A stretch of DNA of 64,000 bases from Phytophthora hibernalis (taxonomy: Eukaryota; Oomycota; Peronosporomycetes; Peronosporales; Peronosporaceae). A program made the translations under genes and the position numbers. The stretch covers positions 620,001-684,000 of the forward strand of contig JAAKBF010000014.1 in assembly GCA_012656075.1 (NCBI GenBank), given 5' to 3'. The notes beneath the pieces are model-generated. The model saw nothing but the letters and a program-made list of their open reading frames with translations. It searched no databases and was not told the DNA's origin. Positions 20,480-32,446 of the stretch are shown here, one piece after another. Position 1 is the stretch's first letter; each line of letters opens with the position of its first letter.

Positions 20480-21290
20480 AACAATGACGCTAGTCACCCG
20501 GGCAGGAACGCGAAATTGTACAATGGGTCATTGACATGGTAAAGAAGAAGCTCATCCGACCAAGCGTCAGTCCACACGCTGCTCCAACATTGTGTACGGA
20601 AACCTGTCGGGTGGCGGATTGTTGATGACTATCGATATTTGAACACCACCACGTTTCGTCAAAGTATTCCAATGGCTCGGAAGGAAGATATCCTCAACGA
20701 CATGTCCGGTGCGTACTGGTTCTCCACAATGGACCTGATGTCAACCTATTACCAAGTTCGTATGCGGGAGGAAGACATCAAGCTTACAGCGGTTCAAGCA
20801 TCAAATTGATTAAGGGAGTATCTGGTGTTACCCATGGGTGTGTGTAACGCGCCGGCGATGATGCATCGGTTTTTAACATCGAAGATATTCAGAGGACTGA
20901 AGAATACGAACTCGATTTATGACGATATTAACATCTTCACGAAGTCGCCAAAGATCGAAGATCACTTAGAAGCGTTGCGCGACACTTTGAACATCTTGCG
21001 CAGAAACAAGCTATATGTGAAGTTCTCAAGTGTGTCTTCTGCGCCAATGAGATTCCGTGTCTGGGTGACTTCGTTGGACGTGATGGGGTACGAATGGATC
21101 CAGACAAAATACAAGCGATCAAGGATTGGCCAGTACCCCGAACACATGAGGGACTTCACAACTTTCTTGGTCTCACTGGCTACGTCCAGCTCTTCTGCCC
21201 GGTGTATGACTCCTTTACAGCGTCGATGTTCGCACTTCTGAAGAAGAAGAACAAGCGTAACGCAAATATCCACTTCTGTAAAGAGAGTTG
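20480..21290 (+). pseudogene. Gypsy-2 reverse transcriptase
   Basis: Degenerate. Recognisable parts: FSTMDLMSTYYQVRMREED near 20720-20780 with the first catalytic Asp, then LPMGVCNAPAMMHRFLTSKI and the palm motif SIYDDINIFTKSPKIEDHL (YDDI) at 20910-20960, and IKDWPVPRTHEGLHNFLGLT. Several stops and frame changes. Confidence 0.8.
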
Positions 21291-21932
21291 AAGAACTTCA
21301 AGGAACGAAGGTTGTGCAATCCGCCAGCACTGTACCTACCAGACTTTATCAAGCCAATGCATCTTCGTACATATGCCAGTAAGTTCGCGGTTGGTGGAGT
21401 CTTGATTCAAGTAGTGGACGGAGTTGAGAGTCCTCTAGTGCACACAAGTCGCAAGATGAAATCTGCGGAGCTCAACTACCCAACACAACAGCAAGAACTC
21501 TTGGCGATCGTCAATGCACTAGCAGCCTTTCGGATCTACTGCCTGGACAAACCTCCAATTGTCGCAACGGATCATAAGAGTCTCGAGGATCTGTTCACCC
21601 AGAAGATGGCGAATCGCCGTTTAGCACGATGGTATGAAATCCTCGCTGAGTATCAGCCAACATTCTCGTATCTCCCTGGTGCGAAGAATGGAATTGCTGA
21701 CGCATTGAGCCTAAGACCAGACCTCCAACCGGAGACGAAGTACTTCGATGGTTTGAGCGTTACAAATTTCGACGATACGGCCTTCAGCTTGGCGATCAGC
21801 GATGTTACTAAGGACGCCAATCTGATTTCCAGCATCAAGAAGGCCTATGCAAACGATCGAGAAGCGCAGACAATTTTCGCGGCAATCAAGCGACGAACAG
21901 CTGGCGCAAAACCCCAAACGTGGGAATCATGA
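21291..21932 (+). pseudogene. Gypsy-2 RNase H and linker
   Basis: Reads MHLRTYASKFAVGGVLIQVV, YPTQQQELLAIVNALAAF, IVATDHKSLEDLFTQ and YLPGAKNGIADALSLRPDL, the usual gypsy RNase H landmarks, with Tyr-Ala in place of the first catalytic Asp (TYAS for TDAS). This stretch is open for 214 codons. Confidence 0.8.
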
Positions 21933-22065
21933 GCACGAGAAGTATCACTGCTATTCCGAGGCGAACGGGATGCTCTGGTATCAAACACCTGCGGATGACG
22001 TACCTCGCATGGGCGTGCCCAACGATCTGAAGTTGAGGCAAACGATCATCAGCTAGTGTCATGAC

Positions 22066-23335
22066 ATGAACTACGGCGGTCATCCGGGTGCTGAACGGAC
22101 ATCCTTGACATTAGCACGACGCTGGTATTGGTCGAAGATGCTCAAGTCCATCCAGCGATTCATCGCAGACTGTGAGCCTTGTCGACGGAACAAACCACTG
22201 TTAACGAAACCTCCTGGATTGCTCGAACCACTCAGCATCCCGGACGAACAATGGCGGTCGGTATCCATGGACTTCATCACCGATCTACCGCAAACGAAGC
22301 ACGACTTCGACTCAATCTGGGTTGTCGTCGATCGTTTGACCAAGAGGTGTCATTTTGTATCTACAACACAGACAGTGATGGCCGAACGGGTTGCTCGACT
22401 CTTCATCGACAACATCTAGAAGCTGCACGGCATGCCATCAAACATCGTATCTGATCGCGATAGGAAATATGTGTCCAAATTCTGGCAGCATGTCTTCAAA
22501 TCCATCGAAACGAAGATGAGCATGGCCGTAGCGCACCGAGCACAAGGCGGACAAACATACCAATGAATTGAACGCTGGAGGAGTATCTCCGCTGCTTTGT
22601 CAGCCCATTGCAAGATGATTGGGATGCTCATCTAGCCAACGCGGAGTTCGCAATTAACTCGACTGTCATCTCCAGCACGAAATTAGCTCCGTTCGAGGCG
22701 GATCTGAGCTACATTCGCTGAATCCACTTCAATTTACAGCGGAAAAGCTTGTAAGTATACCGAAGAGTCGTCAAGGCGCCGAGTTCCACGAACGCCAAGC
22801 AGCAATTCTTTTACGCTGTCGCGACGTATTAGCAGAAGCACAAGAACGGATGCGTAACATTTACGACCGGAACCGTGAGGAACAAGTATTCAACGTTGGG
22901 GATTAGGTGTACTTGAGCACAAAGAATCTCGACCCGAAACACTCCGGCCTGCCGAATTCATCAAAGTTTGGGCCAAAGTGGATTGGTCCGTACACAGTCG
23001 TACGGAGGGTGCACAATCACGCCTACGAACGCAACATCCAGGCTGGAAACAAAATCCACCCAGTTTTCAACACTGGCTCATTGAAGCCGTACAAGGATTT
23101 CACTCGATTTTCAAGACCAGGTGAAGTCATTCTGGCTGACGGCAGTATCGGTCAGATAGTCAAGCGCCTTCTCGAAAAACATCGTCGGAAACAGCGTAAG
23201 GAATTCCATGTGGAGTGGGTGGGTGAAGAGAAGACAACATGGGAACCAGTGGTGAATCTCTCACAATTTCAGACCTCATTGCAAACTTCGAGGCAACCAG
23301 CAGAAAGAAGAGGCGAATACGATGAGCAATACTGA
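22066..23335 (+). pseudogene. Gypsy-2 integrase with degenerate chromodomain
   Basis: Zinc-binding region GGHPGAERTSLTLARRWYW then CEPCRRNK; core WRSVSMDFITDLPQTKHDF and IWVVVDRLTKRCHF. A TAG follows at about 22420, and SNIVSDRDRKYVSKFWQHV (second Asp) is in the next reading. The last part, from 22907, has the GPY module WIGPYTVVRRVHNHAYERN and a chromodomain-like HVEWVGEEKTTWEPVVNLS. The stop at 23333-23335 lies 54 nt before the end of the antisense ORF. Confidence 0.78.
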
Positions 23336-23388
23336 AGGGGACTGAAAGACCTACTCGTATTCCCAGCTTACATCTCCTATGGCTGCCA

Positions 23389-24779
23389 TTACTGTTGCTG
23401 CTGCATCAGACGTTTCGCACGCTTGCACTGTGTCTTGGACTTGCGCTTCCCACCGCGAGACTTGTATCCCGGGTTTAGTTTAACGCAGCACACCCATTTG
23501 ACGCTCTTGATCCATCGCTGGTAGCAGAGAGGGAGGACAATCACTGGCGGATCGTGACTGGTGTCATAATCATCAAGCATGATAAGTCGCTTTCCGGGTT
23601 CATGCGAGATCACAACGAAGCCGTGTCCGATCCCATCTTCACCAGCACTCACGATAAAAACTCCGGCCTCCAGCTTAGCACAGAATACACGGAATGTCGA
23701 AGGTTGGAGCTCGAACTGGAATGAATGTTGACCATCAAGCGATCGTAATTCAATGGCACGCTTTTACGCTGCAGCAGCTTGAAAAATTCAGTAACGTCCT
23801 CGCGAGACACTTCATACTGGATAGCAGTGGGGCGTGTTTTCGAACGCATCCCAAGTTTCCATTGTGACCAATTTTGGCTGGTCAAGATAGTACAGCGCCG
23901 ACAAGAGAGCATCATGAAGCAGGTTCCAAAGCAACATCACGCTCCGTATCCCACGAGGTGAAAGATCCCGAATTGCCAGATGCCTTCCATTCGTCCACTC
24001 TCTGCATCATGGACCGAGTCATAGCGTTTTCCAGCTGCTCATCCCAGACCCAGCTCATCTGCAAGGGTTTACCTTTCCAATGGACTATGTGACAACGATG
24101 CGGGGTATCACCGTGAGCATCCAGCAAGCGCACGATGGTAGCACCAGAACCGTAATCCCACGGAGTCTCTGGGTTGTAGAAGTTTCGGTGGTTCATTGAC
24201 GGATGACGAGCCGGTGGCGCAGGCAGTGGCGGATGCCAATCAGATGTTTTATCGCCGCGGCGCAAGCGGGCGCGACGCGTACGGTTCAAGTTGCCGTCAT
24301 CATCGCTGTCATCGAAAAGACCCGTCTCAGCGGCCGTTGTACAAGTTCTAGAAGCAATTTGGCGTTTATCAGATTTTACTGATTCTGATTCTAAATCTGA
24401 GGGTTCCATCAAAATCTCGTACACGAGCTCAGAAAGCGACATCAAAGGTTTGGGTGGTAGAAATCACGTCAGGCGCTGCGGAGCCATCGTCGGACAGCAC
24501 ACGAGAAGCCACGGGCGGCGTTGGAGACACCGCAGGCGAGGAGTCCACTGATGAAACTGGGCTTGCGTCAAAAGCTGGCATCTTGCTGTTCGCAGTAATC
24601 GCTTTCCACAATTCATCTGCGGGGTCACTATCTTCAACATAAAACCCAGTAGGATGCATCACAGGCGGGGGATGGCGGATCAGTGGTCGCAAGGACTGGT
24701 AGGTCAAGCAGGCACAACAGGGCGTACCATTTGCAGCAGCACATGACTTACTCAAGCCCGAAGGAATCAGGCCGCTCAA
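23389..24779 (-). pseudogene. Gypsy-2 antisense ORF, unknown function
   Basis: Four overlapping minus-strand frames cover the whole space between the pol stop and the 3' LTR. N-terminal part (24779-24445): Pro/Ser/Asp-rich, with a CxxC pair (GTPCCACLTYQS). Middle (24445-23912): acidic and basic tracts, then PWDYGSGATIVRLLDAHGDT and CHIVHWKGKPLQMSWVWDEQ, which resembles a chromodomain (HWKGxPLxxSWVWDE). C-terminal part (23652-23389): AGEDGIGHGFVVISHEPGKR and LIMLDDYDTSHD, then a Lys/Arg tail ending in four Gln. The GHGF..LDDYD pattern could belong to a papain/Ulp1-fold peptidase, but I see no matching Cys and give that little weight. Two or three frameshifts. The ORF converges on pol. Confidence 0.55.
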
Positions 24780-24875
24780 CGAGCGGCGTGAGGCAAAGGG
24801 GCAACAGCACTTCAGCCCGAAGCGCGAACAGGAATGATGAAAGAAAAGGGTCGCGCAGAACAGAAGAAGGGTGAG

Positions 24876-25064
24876 TGTAAGCCAATCAGCTACAAGGGAG
24901 TAAGTGACTTTAGTTTAGTATAGTACAGCAAAATACAACCAGGCAGATGTACGGTGGCTGTGGGAGCTTCTAGAATGTTCTAGAAGCTCCCATCCGCCCG
25001 AACCGTGGGGGCGGCAATTTTTACTTTGGCGCGCCCTCCCCAAGATACCCTCTTCAATATATAT
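24876..25064 (+). repeat. 3' LTR of gypsy-2
   Basis: About 189 nt, same start TGTAAGCCAATCAGC as the 5' LTR, followed by GAAG. The two copies diverge by scattered substitutions and small indels. Confidence 0.85.
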
Positions 25065-25249
25065 GAAGTGTCACGATATCGACTGACACACTGCAGCAAC
25101 CAAGGCTCAGGTTATACGTGCAAATTACACCACTGCTGCACAGTGCTGATGCTTGAAGACCACACGCGAGGAGCAGTTAATAATCCCCAATTGAGACAGT
25201 CAACCTCCTGGTTGTGGGTCCCGCAGCAGCACCGCCAATAGCAGCGAGT

Positions 25250-25365
25250 TTTTCTCTAAAAGTTTAAAACATGCTCAGCCCTCAAAAGATGAATAAAAAC
25301 GTTTAAAACCTCTTTTTTTCAAGCAATGGAAAAATGAACCTTTCCATATTGGTGTAACCGCCCAC
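25250..25365 (-). repeat. Solitary end fragment of the hAT family seen at 54.7 and 60.3 kb
   Basis: The reverse complement matches the first about 110 bp of the elements at 54674 and 60337 (GGTTCATTTT, GGTTTTAAACGTTTT, GGGCTGAGCATGTTTT, TTTAGAGAAAAA in the same order). No coding part is left. Confidence 0.6.
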
Positions 25366-25543
25366 TGGTTCAATTTTCTGTCTGTGGGTTCGAGCAGTGC
25401 GTTTAGGTGACGCACAGTATTGCAGTAATTTACTGCTAACACTTTTATTGCAGTTATTTATTTCTTCCTACTACTGTACTGTCCTGACAAACAGATATTA
25501 ATACGTAATTCCCTCCCTTGTTGCCATCAGGGCTCCCGATTAA

Positions 25544-27577
25544 CCCCTTGAACCCGAGAACCTGGACCTTACACGATATGGCAGTTTCCTTAATGTGGAT
25601 CATACACGTTAAGGAAATCTATACTTGATTTTTGTATGGGTGGCTACAGATTTTAAGTCAACAAGGGTAGGTACTCTACCCTTTTCCTCCCCGTTAGATC
25701 CGATGATGGAGCATAGATGGAACTTCGGAAAGGTCCAAAACGACACGGGCTGGTTCCTACATATCGCATAGTGAAGGCGAAAACCGGTCGCCACCAATTC
25801 TCCCTCACTTTCAGATTTCTCCGCTAGCACGCAGAACCCCCGCGGACTCATAAAATGGCATTCCAGGTCCGATGTCGGGAGATCAAAAAGCCCGGTTGGA
25901 ACTCCAAGAAACAATGACCGGCTCATGAGCAATTTGACGCCTCGACGTCGGTAAGGACAACTATTGTGCTTAGTGAACCCTAGTCTAACACTTCTCTTTG
26001 GATATATATGCTTGCAGCCGCAATGAGAGGAGGAGTCGAACGAGAGTGACCGATCTACCCCAATTCGACATACAATGCAAGGCGAATTCGTAAGAGAGCG
26101 GTGGACATTGAAATGCTGGCAGCTACCCCAGCACATGGAATTGAAGGTATATTTGCTTACTCGGTATGTTACACGTTTGAAGGTGGCTAATCATGTATTA
26201 CTGTGATAGGCAGTTTTGCACGCGGATCGAAGCATGCCCAGGCAAGTGATCAAAGTAAGGTCCGAAGGTGTGATGATGTATGGTACAAATTAAAGATATG
26301 TCTAACCGTGTATATGCCCGATTCTAGTGTACCAGGTTTGTGTGGAAATCGGTGCAATTTCAAAGCCAATTGAAATATTGTGGATGCAAGCAGCGCATCA
26401 GAAAAGAACATTGACGTTTTTCAAGACCGATGACTACTGATCTATCGCCTCAAGTGAACAAGACCTTTGACAAAGCAATGCTCTCTTCGATGTCTTTGTT
26501 CAATCAAGTGTGTACAACAAAGACAAGTTCGACAAATGTTTAGCCATACTGAACACGGTATACTTCTCTGCGGCGATACTGTAATGAATGAGTTGTGGGT
26601 GTGTCTATGGGCACACTCGTTTTTTTATTGCGAAGTTGTGTTATCATATATAAGCTGTATCATACGACTTTACATACCCTGCGTCAGACAAGAGCTCTAC
26701 AGCCGAGATTCACATAACATATTCAGACCTGCCCCAGTAGTGCACAACCTACAGCTTCTAGCCCTACCGTTCCTGAAAGCGATGAGCCCTGCCTAATGAT
26801 GACGGGGCGGCTTTCTCTGCGATGATGGCTGTGATTCCTACGCCTACTACAATAAGTGCAAGCTATCTACCGCCTCAAACGCCTGATAAATATCGTTGGC
26901 GTGTCTTTCTGTAAAGAAGAGCCATGCCGTGAACGGAGAGTTAATAAACCTGCCCAAAGCTTTGGTATTTGACGCAAGGCCTGACGCGACAGAACCCTGC
27001 TACAGAAGGCGGTGAGGATGCGGCCATTTCACGCACAAACGTCTGGGGTCCGTCAAACGGATACTGAAAGTGAAGGTGTGGCGAAGGGAATAAGAGAGGT
27101 GAACAATCAAGCAAAACGTCTCCGGACTGATGTGAGCAAGCTGCAAAGTGGGACCGTTGCGCGACCGACGTGGAGATGGCTGACTGAGCAATCAGTTGCG
27201 CGTGTCCATTCATATTGATTTTTGTATTACCAAATGTCTCGTCATTGGGTTCAATGCATCTGTTCCGGGTATTGTTGGCTATGCACTCGCTGCCCACTGC
27301 TGTGTCTGGTCTTGGCTTTGCTCTATCACACAATTGCACTGTACGTTTTGCACAAAATACACATTGACTCTGAAATCATGTACATTTGGCGCAATTAATA
27401 TGTAGCATACACGATAGGAATAGACCCAGTGATCGATGGATAGGTTTAGCATGTGCCTATTCACTATACATGCTACCCAAATATATAGCGTTCAGTATGA
27501 AAACCCTTACCCGCATAAAGTTAGAGCACCTAGGGCTCATGCTCCGAGGGGTACGGTACTACATCGGGTTCAAGGGG
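25544..27577. mobile_element. Non-autonomous piggyBac-type element, 2.03 kb
   Basis: Flanked by TTAA on both sides (25540-25543 and 27578-27581) with perfect 13-bp terminal inverted repeats CCCCTTGAACCCG. A subterminal hairpin TTTCCTTAA..TTAAGGAAA lies near 25588-25620. No transposase is visible. The longest frames (minus 26136-25609, 175 codons; minus 27339-26941) match nothing I recognise; the first contains FDLPTSDLECHFMSPRGF and might be captured host sequence. Confidence 0.75.
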
Positions 27578-27581
27578 TTAA

Positions 27582-28036
27582 TGTAGGATAAGCTTTATTA
27601 TGCCGGAGACCCTATCCCTATTACACCAGCTTTGCGTTTGTCAGCCAATAGCAATCCGGTTGTGCCTCTAGAGCAGCCAAGGTTTAGCCAATGACACAGA
27701 GGGTAAGTTTGTTCCAACTTATATCCGGAAAATCCCTGAAAATGTCGTTATTACACTGTAATACATCTTACAAAATGTAAGCTATTCTCACCATCATTCA
27801 AAAAGTATACTTTCGTTCAGCATTGAAGTGTCATCCCACTAAAAATAGCAAGAACCGCCCGAGCTGCAAGGTGAAGAGCTACAAGTCATTTACATTTGAG
27901 CAGCTGAGCAGGACACAATGTGTAGGGCACCGCGCGGGCTCGATAATCCCCAGCGGGACGGTAGGCCAAGAACTCGCCGCGGTAAAGGTTTTTAAAGAGT
28001 TCTTAGCATCAGTTGATATGACAAGTGACAGCATAG
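27582..28036. other. Spacer between elements
   Basis: No gene or repeat recognised. It lies between the piggyBac-type element and the 3' LTR of gypsy-3. Confidence 0.5.
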
Positions 28037-28846
28037 TGTGGTGTTGTGATTCACTGAAAACGTCGTTAGTTCGGCTTCCACGCAACAGAACAACAATTCG
28101 ACGAGTCAGTTCGGCGATGTTGGGCTTGCGCAGGGTTCCTGTCGGTTCTCTTTGCGGTTCGCCCCAGCCGGGATTCAGTTGAGTGTTGTTTCCAACGGGT
28201 ACCAAGTTCCAAACTCTCCAGAGATTCGCCTGAGCGGGCCAGTCTCCGAGCAAAACCCTGTGCCCTCCACCAAAAGATGGACGGCAGCGCGCGAGCGCGT
28301 TTACAGGTCACCAGGCGCAGATTACGCCCAGCTAGGAGGTTACGGTGTCCTGGGTTGTGCAGACCCACCAGCCCGTCGAATAGACGAGACTTGTCTTCGC
28401 TTGGTAGCGAGACGTGCCCACCCCGGGTCGACCTTGATTCTTGGCGCTACCAAACGACTCCCCTACAAGCTATGCCTCTCGGGTAACAACGACAGACATA
28501 CTCCAGCCCACGCAGGGACTTACCGGAAAAGTGTACGCTGTTCTTGGACTGAGAAGATTCTGCTCTGATTGTTATCTCTATGTCTTTGGAGAGCCCTTCG
28601 GGATCTTCCCTATGTTCTTCTATCGGTCCAATACAAATATTATGAAATGGAGTCGTTACAGATCTCCCTGCGACTCTTCGCTCAGCTCCGTCCCTTTGTG
28701 TCGAGCTGTTTTCCTACCTCTCGGCGACTCTTCGCCTATATCCTGATTTATCCCCAGTTGATATATCCCCTCGAGGCACATTCTCGCCAAGTCGACTTTT
28801 GCCGAGTCCAACTTTCGCCGAGTCGATTATCGCTTGAGTCCGTCCA
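28037..28846 (-). repeat. 3' LTR of gypsy-3
   Basis: Matches 40618-41367 along most of its length, including CGTCGTTAGTTCGGCTTCCA and the region around GGACGGCAGCGCGCGAGCGC. Its inner end is a run of imperfect copies of TTCGCCGAGTC (28784-28870). Confidence 0.75.
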
Positions 28847-28915
28847 TCGCTGAGTCCGTCCTTCGCTGATTCCAGCAAAGTGCGATCCCCGTTTAAATCC
28901 GTTCCCTGTTGAGTG

Positions 28916-28972
28916 CGATGTATCCACTTGGCGATGTACCCACTTGGAGGTGTACCCACTTGGTGGTGTACC
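28916..28972 (+). repeat. Tandem repeat, 16-bp unit
   Basis: Three and a half copies of CGATGTACCCACTTGG between the 3' LTR and the antisense ORF; further single copies near 28993-29010. Confidence 0.8.
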
Positions 28973-29391
28973 CTCTTTATCCTCTTGAGTGCGATGTACC
29001 CACTGGTCTAGTTTAGGCATCCCTAGTGTAGGGTTACCCCAAATCTGGATTTCCTACACCACAACTGCCCCGGGCGTGATACGAGCCAGGCTGGTGAGTG
29101 TTTCGACCATCCCTCCGTTCTCCAACTTTCCGCCGGTGGGGGCGCCACTGCTCCTCTCGCTGGCCAGGTACGCCTCCTGCGCTTGGCAGGCTTCTTGTCC
29201 TCGCCAATGGTCATCTAGCCCGTCGCGTGTGTGCGCTTGACAGCTCCCCGTTTCGCTCTTACAGCTACCGCCGCCTCGTCGACTCGGTTCTTCTCAGCGA
29301 GCTTATTTGCTTCTCAAGTGTCGTTGGCTTCCTCGAGCGCTGCTGCAGAGGCGTTGTTCGCGCATCGTTGGACCCGTTCGTCGACTCGTCG

Positions 29392-32246
29392 ATGGATCTC
29401 CAGGATCCGGTCGATTTGACAATGTCGCTAGACTCGCCGGAACCTTCCGTCGCTGGGTCCAGCCAAGCTCCGACGCCCACTGCCAAGGCCACGCAAGATC
29501 CCCAGCAGGTTGATACTTCGGATCGGTCGGGACCGCTGGACTCGTCAGTGCATGTTGCTGACGGATCAGCTACCCAAGCTGAGCCAGAGGGGACTCAGCG
29601 AATCTTGCGGCAGGCGATATCGCTGGCCTCGCTGGGATTCGTCGAGTTCTCGCTCAGCAAGGAGAAGAGCAGAGACAGCGTGATGCTTCTCTCGCTCAGT
29701 TGGTCTCGTTTCTGCTGACCAACTCTCCTCCACCCACCGACGCTTCAACTCGCCAGGCCATCCTTGGGGAAAAATCGCCAGCTTCTATCCTGGTTGCGTT
29801 GCAACGCGATGTTGTGCATCTCCCGGATGTGTCTGTCGAAATCGCCGAGCTTCGGACCAAGCTCGCCAAGTCTGAGCGAGTGGATTCTGCTCGGTACAAG
29901 AGAATGGAGTCGGCGATCGCTGAGTCGGCCTCTTTGCGCCATCAGCTAGATACCGTCACCAAAGAGCTGGGAATTTCGTTTTGGTGAGTTTATCTCTGGC
30001 CACGAGCTCTTCACTTTGTCGTATAAGTTCTTCGCCCAGTCCAGCATCCGAATCTGTGGCCTCCACTGACTCGTCGATAGAGTCGGCTCCAGCAGTGGTC
30101 TCGTCGTGTTCGACGACTTCCGTGGCGACTCCTTCGCTGATTTCCGTAGTCTCCATTCCGGCTTCCACTAGCCCTACGGTACCTCCTCCTCTCGGCTCCC
30201 TCGACGTCGCCCCTCCCGAGCAGCAGCAAAGAATTCTGCTTGCATTACTCAGGCTGTTTTAGCCGAGTTAGACGTTCTTGACGAAGATGCGTTGGATGGT
30301 TCGCCTAGTCCAGCTTCGCCGAAAGTGGCGGGGTGGTGATATTGAGCTTGGAATCCCGCCGAGCCAGACCAGCGATTCACTGTCTACTTCTCAGCCGTCA
30401 CCGGTTGGTTCTCTTGTGAGCTCGTCGAGCGGAATGTTTTATCGAGATTTCCTTACGGACGTCGTGGCTGAAGATATCTGTTCATCGTCAGCTAGCACCG
30501 TGATCCTCTCGGACCGAGCGCCTCCACGTGGCAAGCTACAGAGCTATGTTGATGCTCGTCGAAAAGCTCCACGTTCCGTCAGGCGAGGGAGTGCGTCGGC
30601 TCCTCAATCGAAGGACTCGTCGAAAAAGCGAGCGGCCCCAAGTCTTCTAGCCGAGCTGCCAAGAAAGCCAAGAGCTCATCGATCGTTAATGATTCTGGTC
30701 CCAAGCAACGTTGTCCCCGATCTCTCACGCAGCCGAGCTGAAGGCTTCGGCACCCGGGCCGCTGCTCCTGTCGCCAAGTCGTCTCCTAAAGCTAAGGCGA
30801 CGGCTTCCAACAAGCGTTCGACGGGTTCCCGCTCATCGAGATCCTCCGAGAAGACCTCAAGCGCTCCTTCGCTGAGTCGACCTCCGACGGCCCCTGACCC
30901 GGTGGAATTGCCCGCATCGTTGAAGCTGCCAATAGCGACGCAGCGTGCTCGTGCGGCCCAGGCGATTGCGCGTGAGGCTCAAGAGACTCCTTCCATGCGC
31001 CACACTCGCAACGTGGAGTTCTATCATTATGGGTCCGCTCGTTGCTGTGCGAAATTTTGGCTTGTCGTTCCCCGGTCAAGATGCTAGATATCGGAGGCAA
31101 ATCTAGTGTGGCGCCGATGCCAACTACTAGAAGTGGATGGATGTGTCCATGCCAACAATTTCTCGCCAAGCTCCCGGATACTCCAATTTTCGTCCCGGCG
31201 AGCGAGATTGACGCAGCCCGCCAACGTCTGCATTCCAAGAAGTAGTCGGCGAAATCGACGACTCCTTTGATGATCATTTGCGACGCTTGGGCTCGTTTCT
31301 TGGGCGATAGTCGAGAATTCGACGAGTCGCAACCTCACGATGCTCGTACCAAAACTTTCGTGGCTCTCTGGGCAGGGTTTCCTAAAACATATATGGTAAT
31401 ACCAATAATTGCCCTATTTTACCATACAATAATGTATATCTAGATGTCAACAAAACCCGTTCAATAATTTATTTCAATGGTGGCAGAGGGTGGCTTGAGC
31501 CATAATACTTCAGTACCTTAAGTATAGAACTACTTCATTATAATATGCATGATGTATTTCAGGACTTTGATGTATGCAATAATGTATTTCTTCTTCGTTT
31601 GAGCGTCTCACAATAATTTATTTCATCGACTGCCTCCCATATTATTGCAATAGTATTTTAGGAAACCCTGTCTCTGGGAGAGGAATCACTGGATCGTGGA
31701 TTCAAGTGTCTTGTTGGGTTTACACCCGGACCTCAATCCAGACTCGCCCGCGTCGGAGTTCGCCGCCATCCATGAGTTGTGGGCGGTGTACACTCTTGAG
31801 CGTAAGCGCCGAGGCGACCTGTTGCAGATCGCCATGAAGTCTTACGTGGAGGCACTCCAGGCTGTTGTCAATCTCGCTTAGCTCGAGGCCCTTCGCCGAG
31901 TCTCGACTCCGAGCTCTATTTTGAGCCAACGATCCCCACGTATTCGTTGATCAACCAGCCAATGTTCCCGTCTCGATCGAATTGGTTCGCTGAGCTCAAG
32001 GACTTGGACGTTCAAGAACCCTGGCGATTGTGGTCCAGAGTTGCACCCATACAACACGTGTTTTCGTCTGCGCAACCCAGAGTTTCCAGTGTTTGCCCCA
32101 GGGGATTTTCCGTCGGCGACGTCGAGAGGGTTTTGCAGGAGGACACATATCCCAACGAACCAGAGCCTCCTGTTTGTGACGAGAACGTTCAGCTTCCGGC
32201 CAACCGTGTCGGTCTTCGCATTTTCGAGCAAATTTTCGACGAGGCC
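29392..32246 (+). pseudogene. Gypsy-3 antisense ORF, unknown function
   Basis: Plus-strand coding region opposite to pol, starting at ATG 29392 (MDLQDPVDLTMSLDSPEPS). It is rich in Ser/Pro/Gln at first, then has an amphipathic, probably coiled-coil stretch (IAELRTKLAKSERVDSARYK with RMESAIAESASLRHQLDTVT), a basic Ser/Lys-rich region (about 30540-30870), and a C-terminal part reading DSFDDHLRRLGSFLGDSREF, FAAIHELWAVYTLERKRRGD, WFAELKDLDVQEPWRLWSRV and NRVGLRIFEQIFDEA, stop at about 32247. Several frameshifts. A 298-bp hAT MITE (31373-31670) is inserted after codons TFVALW; skipping it and one duplication restores ERNHWIVDSS in frame. It sits between the pol stop (32447) and the 3' LTR and converges on pol. 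No known domain recognised. Confidence 0.6.
31373..31670. mobile_element. hAT-type MITE
   Basis: 298 bp, AT-rich, with terminal inverted repeats CAGGGTTTCCTAAAA and a perfect 8-bp target duplication TCTCTGGG (31365-31372 and 31671-31678). It interrupts the gypsy-3 antisense ORF. ATAATNTATTTC motifs recur inside it. Confidence 0.93.
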
Positions 32247-32446
32247 TAAGCAGTCGTTTCGCTGAGACTCCCAGTTCGCCCAGTTGCAGTTTTTGATGAG
32301 TCTTGGTGGTTATTTCTTTTTCTTCATGTGGTCCGTACCCATCAAATTCATAGGATCAAAAATATAAGTTGACGCAGTAGCTTTCGCTCACTCGACCTGA
32401 CTGCTTGTCTTCACAGGTCGGTGGTATTTTGTCATATGCAATCGTT

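Larger units (their letters stand above)
18252..25064 (+). mobile_element. Ty3/gypsy retrotransposon gypsy-2
   Basis: Bounded by two direct LTRs (18252-18438 and 24876-25064), both starting TGTAAGCCAATCAGC, with a 4-bp target duplication GAAG (18248-18251 and 25065-25068). A purine-rich stretch, GAAGAAGGGTGAG, precedes the 3' LTR. Internal order: gag, protease, RT, RNase H, integrase, degenerate chromodomain, then a convergent antisense ORF. The LTRs share most bases but differ at several sites, so the insertion is not recent. Confidence 0.88.
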
